Shown here one piece after another: positions 1 to 13,208 of a DNA stretch of 64,000 nucleotides. Source of the DNA: Aculops lycopersici (taxonomy: Eukaryota > Arthropoda > Arachnida > Trombidiformes > Eriophyidae); NCBI GenBank assembly GCA_015350385.1, contig WNKI01000002.1, positions 7,308,276 to 7,372,275 of the forward strand, read 5' to 3'. The notes under the pieces are model-generated. The model was not told where the DNA came from, did no database searches, and saw only the letters and a program-made list of their open reading frames with translations. Every line of letters begins with the position of its first letter. Within the stretch, counting starts at the first letter, position 1. A program made the translations under genes and the position numbers.

Positions 1-80
<80 letters not shown>
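1..80. repeat. (CT)40 dinucleotide microsatellite
   Basis: Uninterrupted CT repeat at the very edge of the window, decaying into CCCTCCCTCT at 81-90. It may continue beyond the window. Confidence 0.97.
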
Positions 81-85
<5 letters not shown>

Positions 86-90
86 CCTCT

Positions 91-3000
91 GACCCTAGCT
101 CTGGAATTGAATCAGCTGGTGGCGAAAAGTAAACTCTGGCCATAAAACTCCAGTTCATCGGGAGGGAAAAGTTCCGACGCCTAGAGTCCAAGTTTATTAC
201 CATTGTCGTCTGCGCATCGTCGACACCGTGGTCTCTAGTTTATCATGCCTTGTGACAAAAACAACAACCGCGACGGCAACTCACCTGGCCAGCGGGCCGA
301 GCAAGTGGCGCGCATCTCTGGCTAGCAAGCTAAGCGAAACTAGCTTGCCATTGGGCCTTTCCAGCAGTAATTCGGTGGTCGCATCTGAACAACTTGCAAC
401 TCGGCGCAAGCGAGATAAAAGCAACGTGCCGAAATTTGCTGGCTCTGCAACTGGAGCTTTGCAAAGCTCCGGTTGCGCAATAATAATAATCAACTCAGCG
501 CAAGAGCGTAACCACTTGTCACCATTGCAGAGCTGAGCGTTGGTTTGTTAGCTTGCCATTGCAGATGACGGCGACAACCACGACAACTACCACATCGACT
601 CAATGTTATCGGCTCCAGTTAGAGGGGCAGCTAGCAGTTGGGATTGAACAGCTGGCAGCAAAATGGATGAGCCATCAATGAGACTGCGCGGGGTGATGCA
701 GGAATCGACACTTCAACTGACAGTCGGCGAGCGAGTCTTTTCTGCAAATCTAACTGCAACTGTACTCGGAACTGCCACACTATTTAGGCCAATGGGGTTC
801 GCTCTACCTCTACCCCTACTCTCATGGCCTCTCCATCTCGCTTGCACAATGGGATGCAGCAGCGGCACCGCAACCACCGACTATTTGGTTTCAGTTCCGA
901 GTTGTTTTATCCTCCAACTCCCGCTAACCCATCTGGTTGTGTCACCCACTCGCTCATTCCGACCACCGAATGTCTGATTAACCACCACGCGAATACCGAC
1001 CACGACGACGACAACGAATTGTCAACGACAAAAATCTCACTGTTGGCTGCGAGTGCCACTGCACAGAAACTCCAGCTGCTCGCAAAGTTTATTGCAATCG
1101 CACCGGATGTGGGCATCAAGAGGAGGCGGCTCGACTCTCTGAGAGTGGGAGGCTTATTTTGTGCAGCTAGCTCATCTCCAAATCTTAGCCAACCCTGCCT
1201 TTGCATAATTGAGTCGAAACCGGAAGTCGCAAATCAACTTGTCACGCTTGCAAAATGAGCTCCTACTTTTCTTCGTTAAGTCCGGCTGCTGTAGATGGCA
1301 GCATCAGCAGCAGTAGCGGTAGTTTTCAATGGCGCGACAAAAAAACTCTAAAATAAAAGAAGAAAAAGGGGGAAACCACTTGCTCTGTTCCCTGTGAGAA
1401 GCGACCCAAAATACTTACCTTTCACTCAACACATTGTTAAGATGCGGCCGATCGAATGGCGACCAGATGAGCTGTACTGTTGCCATGGAGGGAATTGAGG
1501 GCTATTTTACACAAGTGCATGCCGAGACCACATTCACGACTAGCCGTATAGCGACTGATTGCCTTCGCCCATAGACGACCCCAAGACGCTTGACGTGAAC
1601 ATCCGAGACGCGTGGTCGATTTATCAAGAGGTACAAAATTTCGCTGTCACCATCCGTTGTGACCGGCCACCTATTTCTGTCGAGTTTTACTTGAACAGAA
1701 CGCAAATTCCGCAATTTTGACGATTGAAGCTCCGATTGATCCCTTCTAAATGATGATTCCGCTGCTGATCAGCAGCTGTTCCTGCTGGATAGTGAGCAAA
1801 GGTGCAATTTCTGCTGATATCATGAATCGAATTAAACAAATAAGATTTGCATGTAGGTGGGGTCATGCATATTTCTGCTTACCCCTCCATAGACCTTATA
1901 TTCTTCATTAGAAGAATTCTAGATCACATAAGTTCGAATGTAACTCTTCCGAGTTCTCTGATAATATATTACCTGGTGCTAAATTTACCATGACTAATGT
2001 TTCGCTTGAAATCATTAGTTACCTGTGTACCTAGCGAAAAACACAGGTATGCCGTGAATGACTGCAACTCCACTACTTTTCAGGCTAATTTTTAATTTTT
2101 TCCCGCACAGTTGTCTTTCCTGAGCAACTGAGGGGAGTTTTGAAATATTTTTGGGATTGGACAAGTAGTTTGTACATTTCAAGCAAGATTTGCCAAAGCT
2201 GTGATGGGGATTTAAAACAGAGTTTTTCTGTTAAAGTGACTCAATCGCACATAACGGTAGCCACGCGAGGGGTGTTTCAACACGGCGCCTATTAGAAAGC
2301 CCTGTTTTCCCCAACGAGTGTCAGAAGCTGGAAAGTCGGGCAGATTTGATGTGTGGAAAGCACGGGTCCTGAAGTAGAAACAAAAAACTTGGATTTCAGA
2401 CTAAAACGGAGGCACAGGATAGCACGACTTTTTCTTCCCGTATGGCAGTCATTCCCATCGAACCTCTGGCGGCGGTTGGAACCAAAACTCCCTTGATTTT
2501 AAAACCGATCGCTATGCATCAAATCAAGAGAATCATGAGAGCCGAATACAGGATATTAAGCTTTATATCCGAGGTGAATCTTAGCCTGAAAACCACAGGT
2601 TAAGTGAGACAAATTTTCTTACATTTGGCAAAATTTCTAGAAATGAGAATGAACAACTATCATCGGCCTTAACGTGTTGCAATAACTATCGCTCAATTTT
2701 TTGACTGATTGATTTTAGATTTAAACTGGAAGGATCTAGTTTCCATCGTTTAATGTCGTCGTCTTCTTTATCCTGTGTTCCTCTGATTGATCCACGCAGC
2801 TTATCACGAGTGAACCTTGCGCAAGTGTGCCTGATGTCACGCTCGTAGCGCAATAATTGGCCACTTAGTCCGATTTCTACCAATCAATAAAATGAGATGG
2901 CTTCTCGTCAACTTGAACATTGATCAATTAAACAATTGAGCTTACGTGCATGTCGATAGTGAAATCCAATACGCAAGTTCAATGCTCTCACCTCCTTTAT

Positions 3001-3789
3001 TTCGAGATTTATGAGTCTCGCGCACCTTAAGCTACTTGATACTTCAAATATTTGAGTTGTCTCATTGGATCGAACGATTGTGAGGAGCGGCCACTTGTTG
3101 TCATCACAATCATGCAATGAACAGGGTGAGATAAATCAAACTACTACCGCCTCCAGTTCATCTACCTTACCAGACCATGAGTATCGATGGAGTCATCACC
3201 GCTTCCGAGCAAGTAAATGACTAATCAACCAGACGAGACTGTCCTCTGTACTTTTTGTCGAGTTGACACGGCAACACGAGTTCCCGCTCGCTGACTTGCC
3301 AACATCCACTCGTTTTGGCTGCCGTGGCCGCCGCCGCCGCCGCCGCCGCTGCTGCTGCTGCTACTGCTCTCTTCAACTTGGGCGGTCTTTCTGTAGAAAT
3401 CTTGCAACCACTTGTTGATGGCAGTGGCGGCGGCCGTATTATGTATAATGCAATCGCATTGAGTCCACGACTCCGCTGACAAGTTTATCAATAGACAACC
3501 GTGTTCTAAGTAAACAAGAGGCAGCACGCGATCGTCTCGCCATTTCCAATTCCAGGGAGAGACAAACCCAACGAGTCGACGACTTGACTGATGGTTTTTA
3601 TTTGCCCCTTTTCCGTCGCCAAGACTCTTTTTACCGCTTCTATTGGCATTGCAGTTGCCATTGCCGTTGCTTATTGTTGGCTCTGCAGCCGAACAATAAG
3701 CAAGTCACGCGGCGAGATCTGCAAAGTCTTTATATTTGTTGGCTGACTAGCTAGTAGCTAGCTTGCCGACTCGCTGACTCAAGACTAGC

Positions 3790-3831
<42 letters not shown>

Positions 3832-5069
3832 ATTCAACGTGGTAGTCAAAGGTTGGCGAGAACATTAACAATGGTCGTCAGGTTGTCGTCCTTGTATAGT
3901 TGGCGTAGTGGCCACCGGTTGTCGCTGTAGTTGCATTTTTTTTGTCAAGTGCCAGTTATGAGCAACTCAAGTTTTGGTTGTTGCTGCTGCTGTTGCTGCT
4001 GCTGGTGTGTTGTGTTGTATACTAATTGAGGATGAGGTTGCATTAAGTCGTCAAGGAAACTTTTGTTTGCGTTTGTTGTTGTTCGTCGTCGAGGTTGTTC
4101 AAAGCGAAGTCACATTTTGTTGCATTCTCATCTAGACGTTGAAGTGACGATAAAATTTGGGCAGGAAGTTTTGCGTCGGCGAGGCTTGCGAAATTTAATT
4201 TGAATTTGGCGCCTTAAATTGAACAACAAATGAGACAACACAAGATACCAGATTTAGGTTCAAGTGGCTGAGTTACAAAATACCAAGCGCTCAGAGATGA
4301 TTGTTTGGACGAGACGCTTGCTCGCTCGCTCGCTCGCTCCAAGTACAAAGACCAGAGGCGTTGAGAGGCAGCAGCAAGAGGCGGCGCACCGTGCGCATAG
4401 CGAGCGGCAGCAGCAGCTTCAGTGGCGAGAGAACTCTATTAACAAACAGTAACAAGTGGCAACTCGCGCTCATTCAATTCATAAGGCACCAATGAAATTT
4501 GGTCTCTATCTCTTTCTTCAATAAAAGTAAGAAAAAACCTCGATGATGATGACGAAGATTTGAGGAGAAGTTTCCCAGTTTTTTTGTGGTAGCGTTTGTC
4601 TTGGTGGCAAGTGCATTAGTGTCGGTGGTAGTAGTGAGTGACGTAGTTTCAACTTGCCGCATTTTTATATTTGTATATATTGGGATAAAATAATTATACT
4701 TATTGTGAGTGGGAGTGCGTGTGATATTACCGAGTAGTAGTCGTACGTTTTATTCTACCCTAATTTATACTCTCTTCTTTTCACGTTTTCATCTATTGCG
4801 ATACCTACCGATTCTCAAGCTGATCGAGTTTTATCAATCAATTTAGCTTAGGAGGAAGCCAGCAAAGAATGCGAAAGAAGTAGCAATTTTACCCCGAAAA
4901 CGATGACTTTTCTATGAGAAGTTGTAATATAGAGAAGAAGAAGAAGACGCCGAAAGAACCTTAGAATCACCATAATAGCAACGCAAAACAGCAGCCGCCT
5001 AACATAGAACTAGTGAAACTTTTAATATCATTCTTATATTCCAAACACAAACTGATAGCCAATAGCAAA
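91..5069. other. Non-coding stretch upstream of the M28 peptidase gene
   Basis: No reading frame here looks like a known protein. Open frames are short, low-complexity or lack a plausible start. It holds a GCC/GCT triplet run near 3327-3366, a CT microsatellite at 3792-3827 and a TCGC tetranucleotide run near 4318-4338. The final few hundred bases probably carry the promoter and 5' UTR of the gene starting at 5070, but I see no clear TATA box. Confidence 0.6.
3792..3827. repeat. (CT)n microsatellite
   Basis: About 18 uninterrupted CT units in gene-free DNA. Such GA/CT tracts can bind GAGA-type factors in arthropods; that role here is only an inference. Confidence 0.9.
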
Positions 5070-6936
5070 ATGCAAACCCTAGCCTTCATATTGAAATGCC
5101 AGCTCCTAAGTCTACTTGTCTTCGCGCTAGTCGCAACCTGCTCGCCAGCTCTGGACCCGGCAAACGATTCTCCCGTTGCCAAGCCAGCAAGCGCAACAGC
5201 TGATGCATCGTCAATCACAATCACCACCACGACAGCAACTCCACTTGACACCGAGGCGTCAACAGTCACTAGTCAGGCCAAATTGATTGCCCAGCCGTCG
5301 AAGCAAGATGATCAGCAACAGCAACAGCAACAGCAACAGCAAAGTAGCAACAAGAATTCAACGATTCTGGAGGCCGATAGGTCGCCAAAGAGCGACAAGC
5401 GCCAGGTGCTCGGAATGTTCAGAAAGTTTTTCATCAAGGCGCGCAGTCACGACGACCAGAAACAAAAGGAGTTTGTCAGAGAGGGTGTAGTTTTGCGCCT
5501 AAAGGACTTGGGCTTTGAAACCTCCTTTTTGCAAAAGTCGCGCTTTGAGTTCCGCCGACGACCAGCCTACAGCTACAACATGATTAGCATCTTACCTGGC
5601 CGCCACTTCCGCACTGAGCAGGATCAGATAGTTCTCGTTGGCGCTCATTGGGACTCTGCGACAACCGCGCCGGTAAGTTTTTCTCACATAGTTTCTCATG
5701 ATGTAATGAGATGCTAAAATTTACAGGTAGCTTATTAACTTGAAAACTTTTCATTAACATTTTGCAAAAACAAAAACAAAAGGGAGTCGATGATAACGGC
5801 AGCGGTTCCGCCTGTTTGCTCGAAATCGCTCGTCTAATCTCCGAAAACAGGTGCCAATTTGAGCATACAGTTATGCTAGTTTGGTTCGACTACGAGGAGC
5901 AGGGCAAATACGGTAGCGAGTTCTTCGTAAACGACTACCTGTATCCCTATGAACTGGACAAGTATAACTCCAAATTTATCGGCGCCTTTGTGCTCGATAT
6001 GATCTTAGTCAGGGACAAGGAGAACAATACGCAAACGGTGCCTCTGAATCTCAAGACGGTAAGTAGATTATATGTATATATGACACAGAAAACTTGTAAT
6101 GAAACTTGATAGCAACGTGGCACTGCAATAAGTTTCGTCACAAGTTTGTTTCCAAAAACGAGATAGAGAGACATGACGTCAGTTGTCCAAAAGTAAACAA
6201 ACTTCTCTCGGCCACGACGTCAATGATAATCTTCAAACTAACTCACTATCTTCCACAGAAATTAACGGAGTTTTCCGATGAGCTGGAGCGCGAGAAGAGT
6301 CGCGGCGACTTTCTCGCCACCTGGGCGCGCGAAACTTGGGACAGACCACTTGAGGATTCATTCAGAGCTAGTTGGGAGGATCTCGGCTACGAATCTCGCA
6401 CTTTCAAGGCAATGAGACCAGAGTTGCCGCACAATAGACTGCCAAATTCGGACGAGCGCTTTGAATGGAAGGACTTTTTCCGCTCGGATCATGCTAGTTT
6501 CTGGTTTCCTCCTCTGACTTCAAATGCCGTTAGACGGGCCCAAAATAGAACCACAAGTCCGCATCCAAGTTTGAATGCCATCCTATTGACCGACCTCGGT
6601 CCCTGGCGAAAGTCCTACCAGAAGTGCTACCATCAGTCCTGCGACGACGAGCACCTCTTGACTGATGGAAACTTGGCCTTCATGCAACAGGTGATTGATT
6701 CCCTGGTGCTCACTCTACTTAGAGTTGGCCACGGCGAGTGTTCCAACTTGGACCTGCAACAACAAGCGACAAACACATCATCAACATCAATCACACCCCA
6801 ATTAACTAACACCATGACCTCCACAGCCACCACCACAACCACCACCACAACCACCAAACCCGATGTTGTAGTTTTGCCCACAAATCGGGAAAGCTCCAGC
6901 AATAGTAACGCCACTAGTCCAACTGTATCGCGATAA
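5070..6936 (+). CDS. Secreted M28-family zinc metallopeptidase (three exons)
   Basis: Predicted secreted zinc exopeptidase of the M28 (aminopeptidase/glutaminyl-cyclase-like) fold, 518 aa. Exons 5070-5672, 5783-6058 and 6259-6936 are joined by two phase-0 GT-AG introns (donors GTAAGT and GTAAGTA). The ATG at 5070 was chosen because it begins a clean signal peptide (about residues 1-25, ending near TCSPA). A poly-Gln run lies near residues 80-90. All five metal ligands and the general base can be placed: H193 (GAHWDS), D205 (DDNGSG), E239/E240 (YEEQG), D273 (VLDM) and H371 (SDHASFW). The intron 1 junction rebuilds the family motif APGVDDNGSG, which supports the splice model. A conserved Cys pair follows (CYHQSC). 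The end is a Thr/Ser/Asn-rich tail with a nine-Thr run, probably O-glycosylated. It converges on the peroxidase gene 206 bp downstream. Glutaminyl cyclase is the main alternative, but the YEEQG and SDH contexts favour a peptidase. Confidence 0.85.
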
Positions 6937-7142
6937 TTTTGCCCAAAGCATTTTTAATAGTTAAACTACACAAAGAAGAACAAATAGTGAATAGGAACGA
7001 ATGCCCCGAATCAGAATAGTTACATAATATTAGCACAGAATACTAAAGAACAGTATAGCATGGTATAGTATAGATAGTGAATTACAATCATTATTATTAT
7101 ATTATTTTAGGGTATATGGCACTTGAGTGACCTGGAGATTGA

Positions 7143-10100
7143 TCACACCTGTTGCATGTCGAGCGCCCAAGCGCATTGGACCAAACACGACCTATCGGCC
7201 ATCGCCTGGCTCAGTGCGCCGCCCGATTGCTTCATTAATTGGACACAGTTAATCTTGGCCGTTCGACAAACTGGACCCTCCGTGGTGCAGGTACAACTTT
7301 TGCACGGACTAATCCTCTTGCTTTGGCCCAAATCTAATTTAATTTTGTTCACCAAACAGGATTTGAGATTCTCGCGCCAAACGCTGAAATCCATTGCGGG
7401 CAAACTCGAGCAGGCGACTCGAGGATTTCTGTGCGAAGACATTAGTCGGTTATGATGTTATTAGTTGTTAGTATTATTATCATTGTATTGACACTGGGTG
7501 TACTTTCTTGAAAATACGAGAGGTGGAGAGAGAGATAGGTAGTATTAAATGACAGGAGATACTTACAGGAAATTGTCCGGCACGTCCATTGCGTTTCGCT
7601 GAATCATGTCGATGTGATCCGATTCCTTGCAAAAAACTTTAGCCAAAGTCATCTTTCTAATCTCGGCCAATTGGGCTGGACTAAATCTGATATAGGGATC
7701 GTCGGTTTCGTGCCAGAACCGGTCGCATTTCTTCAATCGCTGCAACTGTAGGCCAATGATGCAACCCAAAGTGGGACCAATGATTCCACCGTGGACAGGT
7801 TGCTCGCTCATGCCACCTGTAAATAGGTCAATGTCATCCACTGAGGCGTAAATTTGCGACAATCTCTTGACCAACTTTGGCGATATATCTCCTGTTAGAT
7901 CATCGAAATTTCTCGCTCGTGTTAAATTACACTTTGCTCGGTAGTTATTGTATCCGCTTATTCCATGATCACGAGCCCTTTGTATATTCAATGAGATCAA
8001 ATCCATTCCACTAAACGGCTCCTTCGGCTTCTCGAACAAGTGGTTGGTTAGCTCCTCGGTGACTGAGTTATCCAGACTTTCAATCGGAGTCGACACGATT
8101 CCTCTAAGCAAAGCATCAATCAAACTTGGTTCAGTTAAAATGCGTTGCGAGTTGAAGAAGGCCTTGCGCAATTGGAAGGCCTTTCCAATGGGTTTAAACT
8201 GTTTGTTTAACAAGGGAAACGAGTTTCTAATCAAACTGTGGCCCATTCTAAAGGCGGCCGCCGCAAACTCGGTCAATATTGAGGCACTACACGTTTCATC
8301 GTATTGATTGGAGTAGCCGACGTTCTTGAGCATCAGGTCAAATTTGCTCATGTAATCCAAGCCCAAAATACGCGGTGCAAACTCGTTGTAGGTGATACGT
8401 TGCATTATTGCCGCCACAATACGTCTACCATGCTGATAGAGTTTCTCATCGGACCAATTCTTGTTAACCTGAGCCAACTGGCCGACGATGCTATTGTGCA
8501 AACGCATGAAAACTGTGTGAATGCTTGTGAGTCCCGGCTGCTCACTTGCACGCTGATCTCCTGCGTGAAAGCAAAAGCCATTCGGTGTTACGCACTCGGG
8601 ATTTGCCGTGGTCACCGGAAGTATCTCGCGCAGGGGCACACCTGTTGAGCTGAATGAGGCCGTCGAGTTCAACTTTCCCCCTTGGAATAATCTCAACGAT
8701 TTCGCCTCGCAGTTATCTGATCCATAAATTTCCGATGCGTCCATATAGGCGGTAAGCGCGTTAATTTGCTGCCTCGGACCCAATCCAGTTTGTCCATTTA
8801 GTGATCGCACGAAATGCAAACACTTCCTCCCGTTCCCTGTCAACTCGCGAGCCCTTTGCGATTGAAAGTGGGCATCGTTGTCGGGTATCTCAATTGGCAT
8901 ACAATCCCTATGAACCGTCCTCTTTGAATCGCAAGGCGAGCAATCGAGTAAACTCCCGTCGAGAGCCACACTAAATGGGGTTCTAGTCAGATCGTGATCG
9001 ACACCAAATTGACCAAATTGCATTAGAGCCAATGAGTATCTAACATGCAATTGCGACCTGTCGTCGTGGATACTCGTCGAGATTAAACGAGCCGACGGCA
9101 ATTCCAATCGCTCGCCTGTTTGACTCGACGCCAGAACCACACTAAACTGTCTTGGTTTGGACAAACCATCCTCGTAGGCGTTTGGCAATAACCTGTCCAA
9201 AGCCGTGAAACTCTGGCCAAATTTGGGCGCCTGTAAGTTGTTGCACCATCCGGTTAGGGTTCTAAATGGACTTGTGTGGTCACAGGGAAACGCTCGGTCG
9301 TCGTCCTGGCAGTTGGCCGAAATTGTATTGCTCCTCTCGAGTGATGTTGTAGATGAGGCCGAGGTTTCAATGTTAACCGTGGGATCGTTTGCTTGCAACA
9401 ATCTGGTCCTCTGCTCGGGAGTTAAAAAGTGGCCACCAGCCATTTGAATAAACTCTTGCAACCTGTTGGATTCACCCGAATTGTCCAATAAATTATCCAA
9501 CTGAATGGTTTCCAAGCTAAACAAAAAGTCCCTTATGTCATTTTGGATCGATTGAGCTTGCTCTCGATCTTTACCTTGATGAACCAGCGACCTAACGACC
9601 TCATTTGTGGCCAACTCAAAGATCAACGATTGATTGTTGATTTTCAGAGCTTGACGTTTGAGTCTCGGCAGATACCTGTATCCGGCGTGCGAGTGGCCTT
9701 GTCGGATGTTTCCGTGTCCCTGATTAGCGTGGCCATGGTACCCCATCATCGAGTGCTGGTGACCGCCCCCGCCTCTTGTGATATGAGCGCCATTCGTCGA
9801 GCGCCGATAACGCCGCAATTTAACCGTCTCTTCGTGGGCAATGGAGTCCAAGTCTCTCTTTGCTCGTTCCAGTTTCTCCTGAATCAAGTCCAAGTTGGAC
9901 TCAATCATTCGTTTACCTCTGATCAGAGAGCTAGCCGCTTGGTCCAATTCTCCCATCATAAGCTCGTCGTCGAATTGCTGAGCGGAAGTGACAGGTTGCC
10001 GCCACTTGCTCAGATCCAACTGAACCATTGCCTTGTTGGTGCAATACTGGTAGGCGTTTAAAAATGGATCACTTGCTAGCATCGGCGCTGGTTGAATAAA

Positions 10101-13100
10101 ATTAATGCTCGACTGACTATTGCGGCACATAACTTTAGCCAAGCTTGTCTGCCTGATCTCATCCAATTGACTTGGACTGAAGGAGCTTCCGGGCAAGTCG
10201 TTTTCGTACCAGTAGCGGTCACCATGTTTCAGGTGATAGAATTGTCTCGCGAGCAAACAGACAAAAGTTGGACCAACTGTTGCTCCGGCCAACGGAGTTT
10301 CAAGAACGGCCAGGTACAAATCTAATTGCTCCACCGAAGCATACACCTGTTTCAATCTTTCCACCACTTCCGGCGCCATTACCTGAACAAGGTCATTCCA
10401 ATCGCTAATCGCCGGTCTGAGTTGACATAGGCGACGCCAATAGAGATAGGGTTTTAGGCCGTGATCTCTGCCTTGTTGGATGGTTAGTGCGACCGCGTCC
10501 ACCTGTGGCGGCCCACCACGCGACTGAGTAACATTGCCACTACTCGCAACCACCTGTCGCCTTGACCTTGAGGCAGCCGATCTTTCCAAATTGGAGACCA
10601 TCTTGTCCATGTCCATTGTCATGGGCATGGTTCCAGTTGCCGGCTCCATGGCATTCTGTGAGATCATGCCCATTAGGTACTGAGCAAACATGTTTCGCTT
10701 GAACAACTCCGATCCATCCATAAAAGTATCGGCCACCAGAGTTGAGCCCAACATTTCCAATCTATCCGAGTATCGCTCCAAATGCATGGGAATGGTCGAT
10801 AAAATGAATGGCAAAACGGCGGTTGCAATCTCGGTGCTGATTCCGGCGTTCAATTGGGGATCATAATTTTGACTATAACCCTGAGTTTGGCTGCTCAAAT
10901 TAAATCTTTGCATCACTTCCTCGCTCAAAATTGAGGGTAAAAACTCGGTAAATGTGATATGTTGCAGTTCAGCAATAACCAAGCGTCTTGTTTCCTCGAA
11001 AACCCTCTCGTCACGCCAGTGTTTGTTTAGCTGGGCCAATTTGTCAGCAATATAATTGTGCTCTCGCATCCAAATTGTGTGCATCAAAGTAAGACCAATA
11101 TTCTCGTTTGCTCTATCGTCTCCCGTCTGAAAACACTGGTCATTTGTTGCTTCAGAATTGGAGCTAGAGCGCACCTGTTGCTTCATCTGAGCCACTCGCT
11201 TGCAGTCCTCGTTGGCGCGCGACCAAATTGCATCCGCCGAGGTGTTACTCGTTGAATCTAGTTTAATTTTAGGCAATAATTCCAACTGAGCAGCCTGGCC
11301 AGCACCACCTGCACCTGACCCCGGAATGGTCACTCGCTGGCTCCTCAGGCGACCGCCTGAAAATGTGCGCAAACGTCGAGCTTGCGCCTCGTTGCTGCCG
11401 TAAATTTGGGAACCATCCAAAAATGAGCTGGCCAAATTGAGTTGGTCCCTAGGACCCAAATTGCAGCCGGCTCTAATGGCCGGCGTGGATCTCACGTAAT
11501 CTAAGCAGTAGTTTTCTCCGCCATTCGGCATCCTCAGCTCGATTGGCATGCACTCGGGATGTGCACTTGAGGCGGGCAGGCCGCAGCATTTTATCATTTG
11601 ATTTTGTGAACTTGTATATTGACTCACATAAACGAGATCGTGAAATAAAAATTGACCAAAAAAACTTAGCATTGTAGTCATGTGCGAATGTTGTTGTCCA
11701 ATTCCACCCGCTTGTAAAGTTCCACTCACTGGGCCACCTGTTGTCAGGTCAACATTGTACAAAGCCATGGACACGGCGCGACCGGAAGGCAGCAAATTTC
11801 TATTGATGACAGGTGTCTTCAGCGACTTGATTGGCTTGGAAACGTGGTCCAGGTAACGAGCGGGGGCATAGCGAATGAGTGGCGTTTGGGCCGATCCCCA
11901 ATCGGGATTTTGAACATTATTACAATGGCCAGTTAGGGATCTGTATTGGCCGGCGATGCAATTGAACGCTCTACTCGACCTTTGGCATAGTTTTCCCAAA
12001 TTTGTTTGGTCCACGCTAATCAATGGCAATCCCCTCAATGTTTGCACTCTATTCAACTTGTATTGCTTGGCTAAAATTCTCGTTGCTTCCTCACTAATTT
12101 GTGCTTGAATAGTTTGGTTCATTGCCCTGGAATCGGGAACTGGCTTATGGAACATGGAGCTGGCCAGCCAACTGGGCGAACCAAAGTCCAGTGAGTTCAC
12201 CTGTTGATTTTGGCCACTCCTCGCGCTACTATCAATCGATTGACTGGCCAATTTGATTGCATTAGTTAGCTCGCGCTTCGTGATCACCGGCATGTTGGCG
12301 TGATAATCAAAAGGTTGGCTCAATAAATTGGCATCATTTGCCTCCTCGGCCTCAATTTGAGTTAGCGATTGAGGCGTGAGTGTTGCAATGGACGAACCAC
12401 TTGTTGTTGATCCCTCGGAATTTAGGGGATCCTCTGTGGCTAAAGCAGCGGAAGTTGCTGAAGTTGGTTGGAGGAAATTTGATAGAATTTGCCTGGCGGG
12501 CCGCTGAACGTTTGTGCTTGTTGTTGCTAGGATCTCTGGACCATTTGGGCTCAAGTCTTCGGCGATAGTTGCCTCAAAAGACGAGACAAAGGAACTACTT
12601 GAGCTACTAGTTGAAAGCTTATCTTCAGTTGACACTAAACTCGGCCTGTTAATGCCACCTAATGGACGGGATTCGAATGCCATGTGATCGATAACAAGCG
12701 AGGGATCGGCTATAATTCCGTCGCCAATTGTTGTGGAAGCTGAATCAACAAGTGGCGGCGGCGCCATTAGAGTCTGTCTACTCATTGGACCAAATTTGGG
12801 CGCCGGAAGTTGCTGATCTACTGACGGTCGCTGTGGTGTCGATCGCTGGCTAGTAACTGGAAGTGTGAAATATAATATTAGAGTAAATAATGTGGCCACC
12901 ACTAAGCATTGTAACTTCATTCCATTGAACTTCCTCGTTTCAATGGCCATCTTCGTTTGTCGTCTTGAGATCTTGAGTTTCATCTGTGATTTTTGTGCTA
13001 GTATATGATTGCTGTTACTAGTATTATCATTATTACTATCAATATAATTAATATTTGGCCTTCTGCTTGAGGTTCTTCTGAGAAAATTTGGTTGATTCTT

Positions 13101-13208
13101 CATGTTGCATAAACAATTAAATGGTGACGACGACGACGGTGAGCTCTTTTCGTCATCATCGTCCTCGGCGCCAATCGCTATCTTGCTATCATGATTATTG
13201 CCTTGCAT
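7143..13208 (-). CDS. Secreted animal haem peroxidase with two tandem peroxidase domains
   Basis: Chorion-peroxidase/peroxinectin-type haem peroxidase, 1975 aa in two exons: 13208-7567 and 7428-7143, with a 138-bp intron. The first exon seems to stop at TAA, but that TAA lies in the donor CCT|GTAAGT. Splicing to TTCGCACAG|AAAT restores the usual C-terminal end (VACSSLP...VW), followed by a small Cys-rich tail (CKSCTC...). Domain 1 (~400-965) has distal H523-D524, RANE and proximal H710. Domain 2 (~1290-1970) has distal D1404-H1405-D1406, RASE and proximal H1564. Both keep ARDHG/GRDHG motifs. Domain 1 has Phe522 where the haem-ester Asp normally sits. Four furin-like sites (RSRR ~885, RAKR ~1112, RYRR ~1134, RLKR ~1183) lie in or after domain 1, so the chain may be cut into two enzymes. 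The first ATG gives a 96-residue Ser/Asn-rich leader; M97 (12920) starts a good signal peptide and is an alternative start. A donor-like CAG|GTAA at 13580 and acceptor-like CTAG near 13215 could bound a 5' UTR intron. Confidence 0.9.

Noticed and set aside
2442..2603. 53-aa plus-strand frame (MAVIPIEPLAAVG...)
   Set aside because: No family, signal or promoter, and neighbouring frames on both strands are equally long; treated as chance.
3225..3527. Minus-strand frame with Ser and Gly runs
   Set aside because: The runs are simply the GCC/GCT triplet repeat at 3327-3366 read in one frame.
7111..7455. Plus-strand two-exon gene (acceptor TTTTAG at 7110, apparent intron 7291-7360)
   Set aside because: The same bases on the minus strand encode the C-terminal exon of the peroxidase with the expected motifs, so the plus-strand frame is a mirror of it and lacks an ATG.
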